DNA of 64,000 nt from Prochlorococcus sp. AG-418-I20 (GTDB lineage: Bacteria; Cyanobacteriota; Cyanobacteriia; PCC-6307; Cyanobiaceae), in contig QCLZ01000007.1 of the NCBI GenBank assembly GCA_003214175.1, forward strand, positions 1 to 64,000. The letters run 5' to 3'. How positions within the stretch are numbered: the stretch's first letter is position 1; each line of letters opens with the position of its first letter. The position numbers and the translations under genes were made by a program. Positions 47,831 through 57,484 of the stretch are shown piece by piece. A model generated the notes under the pieces. The model was not told where the DNA came from and searched no databases. It saw nothing but the letters and a program-made list of their open reading frames with translations.

Positions 47831-48886
47831 TTAAAGATAGATTTTTAAAACTATACCTAAAATTACAAGTAAAATGTTGATTTTCCAAAAATTTTCAACT
47901 ATTTTTTGTTCTTTCATTCCTTTAAGTTCAAAGTGGTGGTGTAGTGGAGCCATTAAAAATATGCGTTTACCTCTATTAAATAATTTTTTTGTAATTTTAA
48001 AAAACCCTACTTGAACCATTACTGATAACGATTCAATAATAAATATTCCTGAGAAAATAGATAAGGTAAAAACACTATTGGTTAATAACGCTATAGAACC
48101 CAGAATAGCTCCAATACTTAGAGATCCCGTGTCGCCCATAAATATTTTTGCAGGATAACAATTATACTTGAGAAATCCTAAGCATATGCCTGACATCGAA
48201 AAACATAATATGCTAAAAACAAAAAGTTCTTGCTGTTCTTTCAGTAATATTTCTGTTCCTAATCCATAAAAGACAATTCCACTGCATCCAGCTGCTAATC
48301 CATCCAGTCCATCAGTCAAATTTACTGAATTACTTAAGCCCACAAGTACTAAAAAAGAAACTGGCAATATGAAAATATTCATATTTATTCCCCAGGAGTC
48401 AGAAACTGTTAAAAATGGACTGATTAAATTTTTTTCATAGGCTAACAATATAAAAATTATTGAGATGATACTTTGTAAGATAAATTTCTCCTTAGTTTTT
48501 AACCCTGTATTTTCTTTGTTTCTAATACTTAAATAATCATCTAAAAAACCTGTAATAAAGAAACCAAAAATAGTCAGTAATAAAAGAAATAATTTTAAGG
48601 AACCTAAATTTATAGTTATTATCAGGAGAAAAATTAAAAAAGGGATTATCAAAAAAACCCCACCCATTGTTGGTGTGTTACTTTTTTTATAGTGATTAGA
48701 AGGACCTTCAGTTCTTATATTTTGAAGTAAATTTAATTTTCTGATTATTTCTAGACCCTTCTTGGTAGCGAATAAAGATACCAAAAAAAATAATGTGAAA
48801 ACTCCTATAAAAATAAAATTATTAAAAAAATATGAGGTTGCTATTAAAGCAAAAGTAATTAATATTAATAACGATTTAAAGGTAAT
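47831..48886 (-). CDS. mraY: Phospho-N-acetylmuramoyl-pentapeptide transferase, start disturbed
   Basis: Makes lipid I in the inner membrane. Family motifs are intact: IRTEGPSNHYKKSNTPTMGG, FLDDYLS with the Asp pair, NSVNLTDGLDGLAAG and MAPLHHHFELKG. The first membrane helix (KSLLILITFALIATSYFF) is encoded upstream of the first usual start codon in frame, a TTG at 48784. The frame is open back only to a TAA at 48890-48892. Options are an ATT start at 48886, 8 bases after GGGAAG, or an ATG at 48906 in another frame that would join after a -1 slip in a run of six A. I give the ATT-based span and flag the start as unresolved. Confidence 0.85.
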   Translation of the reverse strand: MTFKSLLILITFALIATSYFFNNFIFIGVFTLFFLVSLFATKKGLEIIRKLNLLQNIRTEGPSNHYKKSNTPTMGGVFLIIPFLIFLLIITINLGSLKLFLLLLTIFGFFITGFLDDYLSIRNKENTGLKTKEKFILQSIISIIFILLAYEKNLISPFLTVSDSWGINMNIFILPVSFLVLVGLSNSVNLTDGLDGLAAGCSGIVFYGLGTEILLKEQQELFVFSILCFSMSGICLGFLKYNCYPAKIFMGDTGSLSIGAILGSIALLTNSVFTLSIFSGIFIIESLSVMVQVGFFKITKKLFNRGKRIFLMAPLHHHFELKGMKEQKIVENFWKINILLVILGIVLKIYL

Positions 48887-48889
48887 TTT

Positions 48890-49168
48890 TTAATCTTCCC
48901 AATCATCTTCTGAAACGTCTTCTTCAGTCTTATAATCTTCTTTTTCTCCCATGAGTGCTGAAAGTTCTTCTTCTTCTATCGTACTAATTTCTTGTGAATC
49001 CCCATCTTTTTCAGCAATAAGTCTTCCTGTATTTTCAAGCCATGATAGGAGATCAGGTTCATCTCTTAATGGTAAAACAGGAGCTGGCTCGTCTCTCTGG
49101 TAGCAGGTTAAGGCAGGGTTGACTTTAGAAATATCATCTAATCTAACTTTTAGTTGTTTTGAATCCAT
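48890..49168 (-). CDS. Small acidic protein, DUF3134-like (92 aa)
   Basis: The N-terminal half has the recognisable RDEPAPVLPLRDEPDLLSWL then ENTGRLIA, which I match from memory to the cyanobacterial DUF3134 family. The C-terminal third is strongly acidic (EEEELSALMGEKEDY, SEDDWED). It has no membrane or signal segment. Its TAA stop is in the same frame as mraY, which continues open directly after it, and the likely mraY start region overlaps its last codons. Function is unknown. Confidence 0.8.
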   Translation of the reverse strand: MDSKQLKVRLDDISKVNPALTCYQRDEPAPVLPLRDEPDLLSWLENTGRLIAEKDGDSQEISTIEEEELSALMGEKEDYKTEEDVSEDDWED

Positions 49169-49221
49169 TTAAGGTTAAGTTCTATATATAAGATAATACA
49201 TAATGATGCATACGAAAAACT

Positions 49222-49416
49222 TTGTTTGATAAAGGAAATTTAAAATACTTTTTAATTTGGCTAGTTTCATTGTTGCTGTCTGGATTATTTAAAGTTATTG
49301 GATATTTGAATCCTAATTTTTTAATAATTAATAACTTTCTTCTCTTATCGCTAGTTTTTGGTCCAGCTCTTTTAGTTACAATAATATTAGTTTTTAAAAA
49401 GTTTTCGAATTCTTAA
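49222..49416 (+). CDS. Small membrane protein upstream of argG (64 aa)
   Basis: Two hydrophobic helices ([20 protein letters not shown], about 9-28, and [20 protein letters not shown], about 37-56) with a short basic end. The start is a TTG; there is no ATG in frame near it, which weakens the call. It lies 38 bases upstream of argG on the same strand and 53 bases from the divergent DUF3134-like gene, filling the gap with membrane-typical composition. Function is unknown; a link to argG is only positional. Confidence 0.55.
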   Translation: MFDKGNLKYFLIWLVSLLLSGLFKVIGYLNPNFLIINNFLLLSLVFGPALLVTIILVFKKFSNS

Positions 49417-49454
49417 TTACGTCAAAAATAAAAATTTATGGAGCCAATTTAAAA

Positions 49455-50669
49455 ATGGAGCAGGTTAAAAAAGTTGTACTAGCTTATTCAGGTGGTGTTG
49501 ATACTAGTGTTTGTATTCCTTATTTAAAACATGAATATGGCATTTCAGAAGTAGTTACTTTTGTAGCTGATCTTGGACAAGGCGAAGATTTAGAACTTAT
49601 TAGGCAAAAAGCCTTAAGTTCTGGTGCATCTAAATCAATCATTGGTAATTTAGTTAATAGTTTTGTTGAGAGCTATGCTTTCCCAGCTATTAGAGCAAAT
49701 GGATTATATTTAGATAAATATCCTCTATCTACAGCTCTTGCTAGACCTTTAATTGCCGAAAATCTTGTTAATGCCGCAAGAGAGTTTAATGCTGATGCAG
49801 TAGCTCATGGATGTACTGGTAAAGGTAATGATCAAGTTCGGTTTGATTTAGCAATTAATGCTCTAGCCCCTGACTTAAAAATAATTACTCCTGCAAGGGA
49901 GTGGAATATGAGTAGGGAAGAAGCGATAATATATGGAGAAAAATTTGGTATTCCTGCACCCGTATCAAAAAAATCACCATATTCAATAGATGTAAACCTT
50001 CTTGGAAGAAGTATTGAGGCGGGCATATTAGAGGATCCAATGCAAGAAGCACCTGAAGATATTTTTGCAATAACATCTTCAATTGATAATTCACCTAATT
50101 TCCCTAAAGATGTAGAGATTGTTTTTAAAAATGGGTTTCCAGTTGCTATTAATAATGAATTTTTAGCTCCAGTAGAGCTTATTAAAAAAGCTAATACTCT
50201 TGCTGGTGAGCATGGTTTTGGAAGATTAGATATGATTGAAGATCGTGTAGTAGGAATTAAAAGTAGAGAAATTTACGAAACACCTGGCCTCTTACTTTTA
50301 ATCAAAGCTCACAAAGAATTAGAGAGTATTACATTAAACCCAGATGTTGTTGACTTTAAAGGAATAGTTGAAAAAAAATGGGGTCAATTAGTCTATCAGG
50401 GTTTTTGGTTTGGACCTCTTAAAGATAGTTTAGATGCATTTATTGCATCGACTCAAACTTCAGTTAACGGAAAAGTAAAGATTAGACTTCATAAGGGGAA
50501 TGCAACAGTAATTGGGAGAATGTCAGAAAATAATTCACTTTACAGGGAAGATTTGGCAACTTACAGCAATGATGATGTTTTTAATCATTCTTTAGCAGAG
50601 GGTTTTATATATATGTGGGGTATGTCTAATAAAATATGGGCTGAGTTAAATTCAAAAACAAAAGATTAA
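49455..50669 (+). CDS. argG: Argininosuccinate synthase
   Basis: Joins citrulline and aspartate using ATP; the product goes to ArgH (21690-23069). The ATP loop [10 protein letters not shown] is at residues 9-18, and the citrulline/aspartate-binding [14 protein letters not shown] is near 117. [12 protein letters not shown] and the C-terminal GFIYMWG are present. The length of 404 aa is normal. It is convergent with rpsF, with only 3 bases between stops. Confidence 0.98.
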   Translation: MEQVKKVVLAYSGGVDTSVCIPYLKHEYGISEVVTFVADLGQGEDLELIRQKALSSGASKSIIGNLVNSFVESYAFPAIRANGLYLDKYPLSTALARPLIAENLVNAAREFNADAVAHGCTGKGNDQVRFDLAINALAPDLKIITPAREWNMSREEAIIYGEKFGIPAPVSKKSPYSIDVNLLGRSIEAGILEDPMQEAPEDIFAITSSIDNSPNFPKDVEIVFKNGFPVAINNEFLAPVELIKKANTLAGEHGFGRLDMIEDRVVGIKSREIYETPGLLLLIKAHKELESITLNPDVVDFKGIVEKKWGQLVYQGFWFGPLKDSLDAFIASTQTSVNGKVKIRLHKGNATVIGRMSENNSLYREDLATYSNDDVFNHSLAEGFIYMWGMSNKIWAELNSKTKD

Positions 50670-50672
50670 AAA

Positions 50673-51134
50673 TTAAGAGTCTGTATTTTCTTTGGTTTCA
50701 GTATTATCTTTTCCCGCAGTTGAAGAATCTGCGCTTACCACTTGTTCGTTTTCCTTAGATTCAACTTTAGTTTCTGCATTCTCTTTATCATCTGCTTGAG
50801 TTGAACTCTTAGTAGAAGGTCTTGGAGTTGGTAAAGGCCCTTCTTGTTTAACGGTCATATATCTAATAACATCTTCACTAAGTCTCATTGCTTTTTCAAT
50901 TTTGAAAATATGTTGTCCATCACCTTGATGACTTAGTTGGACGTAGATACCTTCTCTATGTTTTGCTATTTGATAGGCTAATCTTCTTTTGCCTCTCATT
51001 TGACTATCGAGAATGGTACCGCCAAATTCTTCTAAAAGCTTATTGTATTTATCAATGTGGTTAGATACTTCCCCTTCCGCAATATCTGGGCGGAGGATGT
51101 ACATGGTTTCGTAATAAGATTGTTGATTGTTCAT
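50673..51134 (-). CDS. rpsF: 30S ribosomal protein S6 with long acidic tail
   Basis: The start chosen is ATG at 51134 ([17 protein letters not shown]); a TTG four codons upstream is less likely. The S6 fold covers residues 1-100, with [29 protein letters not shown] and [13 protein letters not shown]. The last 50 residues are a disordered Ser/Lys/Glu/Thr tail beyond the classical length. Two inverted repeats lie in its leader (51155-51177 and 51198-51209). S6 leaders are known sites of autogenous control in other bacteria, but no S18 gene follows here. Confidence 0.95.
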   Translation of the reverse strand: MNNQQSYYETMYILRPDIAEGEVSNHIDKYNKLLEEFGGTILDSQMRGKRRLAYQIAKHREGIYVQLSHQGDGQHIFKIEKAMRLSEDVIRYMTVKQEGPLPTPRPSTKSSTQADDKENAETKVESKENEQVVSADSSTAGKDNTETKENTDS

Positions 51135-51154
51135 GGTTTCAGACAAGGTCTTTG

Positions 51155-51177
51155 GCTCATTAATTGATGTGATGAGC
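51155..51177 (-). promoter_or_regulatory. Inverted repeat in the rpsF leader
   Basis: Arms GCTCAT (51155-51160) and ATGAGC (51172-51177) are perfectly complementary, with an 11-base spacer, 20 bases upstream of the rpsF start. It could form a leader hairpin used for autoregulation or be an operator half-site pair. Confidence 0.4.
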
Positions 51178-51197
51178 GTCTGTTCATATTTAACGAT

Positions 51198-51209
51198 ACA
51201 TCATGATGT
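51198..51209. promoter_or_regulatory. 12-bp perfect palindrome upstream of rpsF
   Basis: ACATCATGATGT is its own reverse complement. It lies 64 bases before the rpsF start and 21 bases from the aroE stop. It may be an operator or chance; no matching family is recognised. Confidence 0.35.
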
Positions 51210-51230
51210 GCAGTTCCTTGAAAATTAGCA

Positions 51231-52100
51231 TCATTTATTTGAAAGATAATTTTTAAGTGCGTTATTCATAATATGGAAAGGCACTTCTAAGCCATTTGTC
51301 CAAAATGATAATGATTTCAATCCTTGAGCAACAAGCATTTGCAAACCATCGATAGTCATGCATCCTTTGTTTCCGCTAAATTTCAATAGATGAGTTGGAG
51401 CAGGATTGTAGATTAAATCATAAACAATTGTTTTTGAGCTAAGAGATCTCCAAAAAGTCTCCCCATATGGCAATTCATTCATTTCATGTTTAGCTGTTTT
51501 CATACCTACTGGTGTTGTATTTACAATTAAATCTGCTTCTTCAATTAAATTTTGAACTTGATTATCATTATTTAACAAGCCCTGAAGTTCAATTTGATTT
51601 TCAAAATTCTTGATTAATTCATCAAGTGATGATTTGTTCCGTGATACTACTGAAATACTTGAGAGATTTAAATTAATTAATCCTTGAATAACAGATCGTG
51701 CTGCACCACCTGAGCCAAGAACAATAGATTGCTTTTTTGTTAAATTTAGTGTTTTTAACGGATAAATAAATCCTTCTACGTCTGTATTCGTTCCACTCCA
51801 TTCTTTTTCAGAATTTAATTTTAGAGTATTTATTGCTTTCAGTTTCCTTGCAATAGGGGAAATTTCACTACAGAGGTTAAATACTTTTTCTTTATGGGGA
51901 ATTGTAATATTTAAACCTTTACAATTAATTTTTTTCAAAGAATTCAGAACTAATTCTAGATCTTCATTTTTGCAAGGTATAGCGATATAAATTAAATCTA
52001 AGCCTAAATATTGAAGGGCAGCATTCTGCATAATCGGCGATAAGGAATGGCTTACTGGATTACCGATTAATGCAATAAAAGATGTCTTACTTGAAATCAT
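51231..52100 (-). CDS. aroE: Shikimate dehydrogenase
   Basis: NADPH-dependent reduction of 3-dehydroshikimate; the entry enzyme of the same pathway is at 60156. Start chosen at MISSKTSFIALIGNPVSHSLSP (289 aa); an earlier GTG adds 15 residues. The substrate site has NPVSHSLSP near residue 13 and the catalytic Lys in NITIPHKE near 66. The nucleotide loop GSGGAARSV is near 130. NTDVEGF and the C-terminal DGLQMLVAQG are present. It is divergent from dnaK. Confidence 0.96.
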   Translation of the reverse strand: MISSKTSFIALIGNPVSHSLSPIMQNAALQYLGLDLIYIAIPCKNEDLELVLNSLKKINCKGLNITIPHKEKVFNLCSEISPIARKLKAINTLKLNSEKEWSGTNTDVEGFIYPLKTLNLTKKQSIVLGSGGAARSVIQGLINLNLSSISVVSRNKSSLDELIKNFENQIELQGLLNNDNQVQNLIEEADLIVNTTPVGMKTAKHEMNELPYGETFWRSLSSKTIVYDLIYNPAPTHLLKFSGNKGCMTIDGLQMLVAQGLKSLSFWTNGLEVPFHIMNNALKNYLSNK

Positions 52101-52149
52101 GTTTAGAACTTTTTTCTTAAAAATAACAATCTGTTCGGGAACCACACCC

Positions 52150-52173
52150 CGTCATTGAGTAACAATAATGACG
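52150..52173. promoter_or_regulatory. Inverted repeat upstream of dnaK
   Basis: Arms CGTCATT (52150-52156) and AATGACG (52167-52173) are perfectly complementary, with a 10-base spacer. It sits in the aroE-dnaK intergenic region, 43 bases before the chosen dnaK start. It does not resemble the CIRCE element that controls many heat-shock genes (TTAGCACTC-N9-GAGTGCTAA). It could be an operator for another regulator or a leader hairpin. Confidence 0.45.
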
Positions 52174-52216
52174 CTTATGACCGATTATGGAGAATATCAA
52201 ATATGAAAATTTACCC

Positions 52217-54124
52217 ATGGGGAAGGTTGTAGGAATTGATTTAGGAACAACTAATAGTTGTGTCGCTGTAATGGAAGGTGGTAAACCTACTGTAATAGCA
52301 AATGCTGAAGGTTTCAGAACTACACCATCAGTTGTTGCATATACAAAGAATCAAGATCAGCTCGTTGGACAAATCGCAAAAAGACAAGCTGTTATGAACC
52401 CTGAAAATACTTTTTATTCTGCAAAGCGTTTTGTTGGTAGAAGAGTTGATGAAGTAAATGAAGAATCTAAAGAAGTTAGTTATTCTGTTGAAAAATCTGG
52501 TTCTAGTGTCAAATTAAAGTGTCCCATTTTGGATAAGCAGTTTTCCCCTGAAGAGGTAAGTTCTCAAGTTTTAAGAAAGCTAGCAGATGATGCGGGTAAA
52601 TACCTCGGTGAAAAAGTTACACAGGCTGTAATTACTGTGCCGGCTTATTTTAATGACTCTCAAAGGCAGGCTACAAAAGATGCAGGAAAGATTGCAGGTT
52701 TAGAAGTTCTTAGAATAGTCAATGAGCCAACCGCTGCAGCTCTGGCATATGGTTTGGATAAAGAAAATGAAAAAATTCTTGTATTTGATTTAGGAGGAGG
52801 AACATTTGATGTCTCAGTTATTGAAGCTGGTGACGGAGTAACTGAAGTGCTTTCTACATCTGGAGACACTCATTTAGGTGGTGATGATTTTGATAAGTGC
52901 ATCGTAGATCATTTAGCAAGTACTTTTAAGTCAAATGAGGGAATTGACCTTAGACAAGATAAGCAGGCTCTACAACGACTTACCGAAGCAGCTGAAAAAG
53001 CAAAAATTGAGCTTTCAAATGCTACACAGAGTGAAATAAATTTGCCGTTTATTACAGCAACCCCTGAAGGTCCAAAACATCTGGATTTGAACCTTACTAG
53101 AGCAAAATTTGAAGAATTAGCAGCTTCTTTAATTGATAGGTGCAAAACCCCAGTTGAAAGAGCTATTAGCGATGCAAAAATTTCTACTAGTGAAATAGAT
53201 GAAGTTGTGATGGTCGGGGGTTCATCCAGGATACCTGCAGTTTTAGATTTAGTTAAAAAAATAATAGGTAAGGAACCAAATCAAACTGTTAATCCTGATG
53301 AAGTAGTCGCTGTTGGAGCAGCTCTTCAAGGAGGAGTTTTAGCAGGTGAAGTTAAAGATATATTATTGCTTGATGTTACTCCACTTTCTTTAGGTGTAGA
53401 AACTTTAGGTGGAGTTATGACTAAAATGATAAATAGAAATACTACAGTTCCTACCAAGAAATCTGAGACATATTCAACTGCTGTAGACGGTCAAACAAAT
53501 GTAGAAATACACGTACTACAGGGTGAAAGAGAAATGGCATCTGATAACAAAAGTCTAGGAACTTTTAGATTAGATGGTATTCCATCGGCACCAAGAGGCG
53601 TTCCCCAAATTGAAGTTACATTTGATATTGATGCAAACGGTATTCTTAGTGTTAAAGCTAAAGATAAAGGAAGTGGTAAAGAGCAAAGTATTTCCATCAC
53701 TGGTGCTTCTACTTTATCTGACAATGAGGTTGATAAAATGGTGAAAGATGCAGAATCTAATGCATCAGCAGATAAAGAAAAAAGAGAAAAAATTGATTTA
53801 AAAAACCAAGCTGAAACACTTGTTTATCAGACAGAAAAGCAACTAGGTGAATTGGGAGATAAAATTGATGCTTCAGCAAAGTCTAAGGTTGAAGAAAAAA
53901 GTAATGCTTTGAAAGAGGCAACTTCAAAAGAGGACTATGAATCAATGAAAAAACTCCTTGAAGAGCTTCAACAAGAACTCTACGCAGTTGGTTCATCTGT
54001 TTATCAGCAAACAGGAAATCAGCCTCCAACTCCTGGTTCAGCTAGCGGTGCGGATCAGCCTGAATCAAATGACAAAGGTGGAGATGATGTAATTGATGCA
54101 GACTTTACTGAATCAAAAGATTAG
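52217..54124 (+). CDS. dnaK: Chaperone protein DnaK (Hsp70)
   Basis: ATP-driven folding chaperone that works with the DnaJ and GrpE encoded at 17477-19350. Start chosen at [18 protein letters not shown] (635 aa), the family's normal N-terminus; an ATG 30 bases upstream would add ten unrelated residues. The nucleotide-binding domain has [26 protein letters not shown] and [10 protein letters not shown]. The substrate domain starts at about 385 ([14 protein letters not shown]), and the tail ends [15 protein letters not shown]. Its 3' end overlaps the next gene by 4 bases. Confidence 0.98.
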   Translation: MGKVVGIDLGTTNSCVAVMEGGKPTVIANAEGFRTTPSVVAYTKNQDQLVGQIAKRQAVMNPENTFYSAKRFVGRRVDEVNEESKEVSYSVEKSGSSVKLKCPILDKQFSPEEVSSQVLRKLADDAGKYLGEKVTQAVITVPAYFNDSQRQATKDAGKIAGLEVLRIVNEPTAAALAYGLDKENEKILVFDLGGGTFDVSVIEAGDGVTEVLSTSGDTHLGGDDFDKCIVDHLASTFKSNEGIDLRQDKQALQRLTEAAEKAKIELSNATQSEINLPFITATPEGPKHLDLNLTRAKFEELAASLIDRCKTPVERAISDAKISTSEIDEVVMVGGSSRIPAVLDLVKKIIGKEPNQTVNPDEVVAVGAALQGGVLAGEVKDILLLDVTPLSLGVETLGGVMTKMINRNTTVPTKKSETYSTAVDGQTNVEIHVLQGEREMASDNKSLGTFRLDGIPSAPRGVPQIEVTFDIDANGILSVKAKDKGSGKEQSISITGASTLSDNEVDKMVKDAESNASADKEKREKIDLKNQAETLVYQTEKQLGELGDKIDASAKSKVEEKSNALKEATSKEDYESMKKLLEELQQELYAVGSSVYQQTGNQPPTPGSASGADQPESNDKGGDDVIDADFTESKD

Positions 54125-55203
54125 GTAATGTACTTTTTAATCTCATTAGCAACCCACTTAGAGCAAACGGGTGCAAGCAAAATACCATTTTTATAAAAAC
54201 CTGTACATATAATTAGTCCATCTCCCAAATTTTTCATTATTGGTGAAGGTTCACCTTCAGGTCTAGACCTTACACCAAACCACTTTTTCTTGATTTGACC
54301 ATTGATTAGCCACGTTGGTTTTTGATTTAGAAAATTTGTAATTTTCTCAAAAATATTTTTTTCTGGTTTTGTACTATATTCGTCTGTTGAGCCAATAATG
54401 AGTTTGTTTTTTGATATTGGAATTATATTTTTGCCATTTATATTGAATTGTTTTGGAAGTGTTAATAAATCAACTTCTGCATCATTGATGCTAACTTCTA
54501 TAGCTTGACCTAAAACAGGTTTTAATTTGATGTTGTGAGACAAGTTATCTATCAAATCAACCGCTTTTAAAGAATTACATAAAATAACTAGATCAGATTT
54601 GATATCTTTATTGCTTTTTGTTGTAGAAAACCATTGATTGTTTGCTTTTCTGATTTTTATTATTTCTTCATTTACAAAATTTATTTTTTTATTTTTTAGA
54701 TATTTATCTATTGTCTTAAGTAAAGAAACAGCATTTATTCTTCCATCTTTGAAAGATATCATTCCTTTTATATTTTTTGTCTGAAATGCTTTATTTATAT
54801 TTTTAATAATAATTGAGTCCTTTTCTAAAATTTGTAAGCTTAGATCATCATTTTCATCAATAAATTTCTTTAATTTTTTAAACTTTTCTTCGTTTGTAGT
54901 TAGTTGTATTAATGGCTTTTCGATATTTAATCCATTATTGATATTTTGCAGTAATGAAATCCATTTTGGCCATAATTCAATGCTTTTTTTCCTGAGATCC
55001 CAACTTCTACCTTTCCTTTTTTGATACATATTACCCATTAGTAATCCTAAAGCTGCGCTGCTACTATTTTGTAGTTGAGTCGGATCTATTAATGTTATTT
55101 GGAAACCTAATTCTGATAATTCTAAAGCGTTAAATTTTCCAATAATTCCCGATCCAATAATAACTACATGTGCTTTTTGAAAATTTTCTTTTAAGCCTTT
55201 CAT
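54121..55203 (-). CDS. FAD-dependent oxidoreductase, D-amino-acid-oxidase fold (ThiO-like)
   Basis: The N-terminal dinucleotide loop [17 protein letters not shown] is at about 13-29. The middle holds [10 protein letters not shown] and the C-terminal half has LIIGSTDEY and [16 protein letters not shown], the DAO-family FAD signature. The fold includes glycine oxidase ThiO and other amine oxidases; the substrate cannot be read here. The length is 360 aa. Its stop overlaps dnaK by 4 bases, and it is divergent from purU with 48 bases between. Confidence 0.87.
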   Translation of the reverse strand: MKGLKENFQKAHVVIIGSGIIGKFNALELSELGFQITLIDPTQLQNSSSAALGLLMGNMYQKRKGRSWDLRKKSIELWPKWISLLQNINNGLNIEKPLIQLTTNEEKFKKLKKFIDENDDLSLQILEKDSIIIKNINKAFQTKNIKGMISFKDGRINAVSLLKTIDKYLKNKKINFVNEEIIKIRKANNQWFSTTKSNKDIKSDLVILCNSLKAVDLIDNLSHNIKLKPVLGQAIEVSINDAEVDLLTLPKQFNINGKNIIPISKNKLIIGSTDEYSTKPEKNIFEKITNFLNQKPTWLINGQIKKKWFGVRSRPEGEPSPIMKNLGDGLIICTGFYKNGILLAPVCSKWVANEIKKYIT

Positions 55204-55251
55204 TGATATATTAGATATGCTTGCTTATTCGACTTAATAGTTAAAAGTTTT

Positions 55252-56106
55252 TTGGAACATCCCTCAATTATATTCAAAATTGTTTGTCCTGATCGTCCTG
55301 GCTTAGTAAGTTTACTTACAAGTTGGATTTCTAATTATGGTGGGAACATCAAGCATTCTGATCACCATACTGATCAAGATGCGGGATTGTTCCTTAGTCG
55401 AATTGAATGGAATAGTAAAAATCCATCTTTTAATAGAGATGAAATTTATAAAGAATTTGAAAAAATAGCAGCTGAAGTCAATGGAAAATTTAACGTTAAT
55501 TATTCTGATGAAATTCCAAATGTCGCTATTTTCGTCAGCAAACAAAATCATTGTTTGATTGATTTACTTTGGCGAGTAAGAAATGGTGAACTCAAAATGA
55601 AAGTGCCTTTAATAATTTCAAATCATTCAGATCTTGAAAATATTGCAAATGACTTTAATTCAAAATTTGTCCATGTTGATACATTTAATTTGGATAAATC
55701 TGATGTTGAAGATCAATTTTTAAGCTTACTAAAAGAATATGAAATTGACCTTATTGTATTAGCTAAATATATGCAAATTTTGAGTGACTCTTTTTTAAAT
55801 AAGTTTTCTTCAATAATTAATATTCATCATTCTTTCTTACCTGCATTTAAGGGGGCCCAACCATATCATCGAGCATGGAAGAGAGGTGTTAAGTTAATCG
55901 GTGCTACTGCTCATTATGTTACTGAGGATCTTGATGAAGGGCCTATAATAGAGCAATGTACAGTTAATGTAAGTCATAGGGATGAAGTTGATGATTTAAT
56001 AAGAAAAGGAAGAGATATTGAAAGAATAGCTTTAGCAAGAGCGGTTAGGTTACATTTAAATCATCAAGTTTTTGTTTATAACAGCAAAACTGCTGTTTTT
56101 GATTGA
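55252..56106 (+). CDS. purU: Formyltetrahydrofolate deformylase
   Basis: Hydrolyses 10-formyl-THF to formate and THF, balancing one-carbon pools. An N-terminal ACT domain (IIFKIVCPDRPGLVSLLTSW, residues 5-25) is followed by a formyltransferase domain with INIHHSFLPAFKG and the catalytic Asp in ATAHYVTEDLDEGPII. The start is a TTG (TTG GAA CAT CCC) and no ATG lies before the conserved part. The length is 284 aa. A stem-loop with a T tract is embedded in its last codons. It is convergent with the ClC gene. Confidence 0.95.
   Translation: MEHPSIIFKIVCPDRPGLVSLLTSWISNYGGNIKHSDHHTDQDAGLFLSRIEWNSKNPSFNRDEIYKEFEKIAAEVNGKFNVNYSDEIPNVAIFVSKQNHCLIDLLWRVRNGELKMKVPLIISNHSDLENIANDFNSKFVHVDTFNLDKSDVEDQFLSLLKEYEIDLIVLAKYMQILSDSFLNKFSSIINIHHSFLPAFKGAQPYHRAWKRGVKLIGATAHYVTEDLDEGPIIEQCTVNVSHRDEVDDLIRKGRDIERIALARAVRLHLNHQVFVYNSKTAVFD
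56080..56100 (+). terminator. Intrinsic terminator inside the purU 3' coding end
   Basis: AACAGCA (56080-56086) pairs perfectly with TGCTGTT (56091-56097) around AAAC, and the second arm runs into a T tract (56096-56100). The stem encodes NSKTAVF near the purU C-terminus, ending 6 bases before its stop. The next gene is convergent and stops at 56117. Confidence 0.6.
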
Positions 56107-56116
56107 AAATAATCTC

Positions 56117-57475
56117 CTAGTCGTCTAATTCTATTTGTATTTGTCTTTCATAAATTGATTCTTCATTAAAAGCTCTTGCTATCAAGAAACTTGCAATGCA
56201 GCTGATTAGGACAGGTTTCATTATTAACAAATTTTTTGTTAAGGCAAAAGCTAAAAACATAGCTGTTATTGGTGTTCGCGAACATCCTGCTACGAAAGCT
56301 CCCATTCCTGCAAAAATATATGTACTTGGTGCATGTCCTGTTGCAATTTCTACCCAGCTCCCCATTATTAGTCCGATTGACCCTCCTAAAGTAAGCATTG
56401 GATAGAACAATCCTCCAGGAGCTCCAGATGCGGCAGCTAAACCTGTAGTAATGAATAATACCAAAACTGCTAACAAAGCAATTCCAATACTTGTATTTTG
56501 CTCAGCTATTATTTTTTGTAATTCATCTAAATTATGAAATGTACTAGGTAAAAAAGCATAGATACTGCCTAAAATAAGTCCACAAATACTCATTTTTAAA
56601 ACAAATTTATTTTTATACCACTTTTTCCCAAGATTTTGCATTAACAAAACGTATCTGCTATACAATTCTGCAAATATTCCAATAATTATTCCTAATAGAA
56701 CTAGGTAAATAAAATCAATAGGTAAGAAAAAAACTGATGGGTCATATTCTTTTTGAATCAAGAATCCTAGGTTAAAATCAAAGCCTCCTGCTTTAGGGTC
56801 TAAACCTAAGGCTTGAATAATATCAGCAGATGAATCTGCAATGAAAGTAGTAATTACTACTAATAGCAAGATAACTGGTCTAGCAGAGTTTAATAGCTCT
56901 TCAATCGCATAAATAAACCCACCTAGTGGAGCGCTAAAAACTGCAGCTATTCCAGCACCACCTCCTGCTGCAACTATTACTCTTCTGAAGGCTGTAGGAG
57001 CTTTGAGCCATTTGGCCATTTGCCAAGCAACTGATCCTCCCATTTGAACCGATGGACCTTCTGGTCCCAGAGGGAATCCACTACCAATAGCGATAATTCC
57101 AGATATTAGCTTTACCAATCCGACTTTTATATTCATTGGCACTTTTTTATGTCTTAAGAAACCCATGATTTGACTCACACCTGAACCTTTCGCAGCAGGT
57201 GCAATATTTTTGATCAAATATCCAGCAATTGCTCCTCCAATAGCTCCAAAAATTGGTAATACAGCAATTGATGGGAATTGTTCTAAGAGTGCTAATCTCC
57301 AATTGTTAATAAAGTAGATTCCAGTTTTAAAAAATATACTTGTAATTGCAGCTCCTAAGCCTGTTAAGAAAAGCGAAAATACAACTACGAGGGATCTTTG
57401 TCTTAATAATTTTTTGATACTACGAGAAGAATTATTACTGGTTTTCTGAATATTTTCTTTTATAAGGTTTGGCAT
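56117..57475 (-). CDS. ClC-family chloride channel/transporter
   Basis: About ten to twelve membrane segments. The three ion-pathway motifs are recognisable: GSGFPLGPEGPSVQMGGS, with the gating Glu in GPEGP (usually GKEGP or GREGP), GAPGGLFYPMLTLG, and the FSAPLGGFIYAIEELL region, which holds the inner proton-path Glu of exchangers. On that basis a chloride/proton exchanger is more likely than a channel, but this is inference. The length is 452 aa, without C-terminal CBS domains. It is 9 bases downstream of acnB on the same strand. Confidence 0.93.
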   Translation of the reverse strand: MPNLIKENIQKTSNNSSRSIKKLLRQRSLVVVFSLFLTGLGAAITSIFFKTGIYFINNWRLALLEQFPSIAVLPIFGAIGGAIAGYLIKNIAPAAKGSGVSQIMGFLRHKKVPMNIKVGLVKLISGIIAIGSGFPLGPEGPSVQMGGSVAWQMAKWLKAPTAFRRVIVAAGGGAGIAAVFSAPLGGFIYAIEELLNSARPVILLLVVITTFIADSSADIIQALGLDPKAGGFDFNLGFLIQKEYDPSVFFLPIDFIYLVLLGIIIGIFAELYSRYVLLMQNLGKKWYKNKFVLKMSICGLILGSIYAFLPSTFHNLDELQKIIAEQNTSIGIALLAVLVLFITTGLAAASGAPGGLFYPMLTLGGSIGLIMGSWVEIATGHAPSTYIFAGMGAFVAGCSRTPITAMFLAFALTKNLLIMKPVLISCIASFLIARAFNEESIYERQIQIELDD

Positions 57476-57484
57476 AATCCATGT

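Noticed and set aside
48785-49168. A DUF3134-MraY fusion protein
   Set aside because: The two share a frame but are separated by an in-frame TAA at 48890-48892. A fusion would need stop readthrough, and a slipped or rare start for mraY is simpler.
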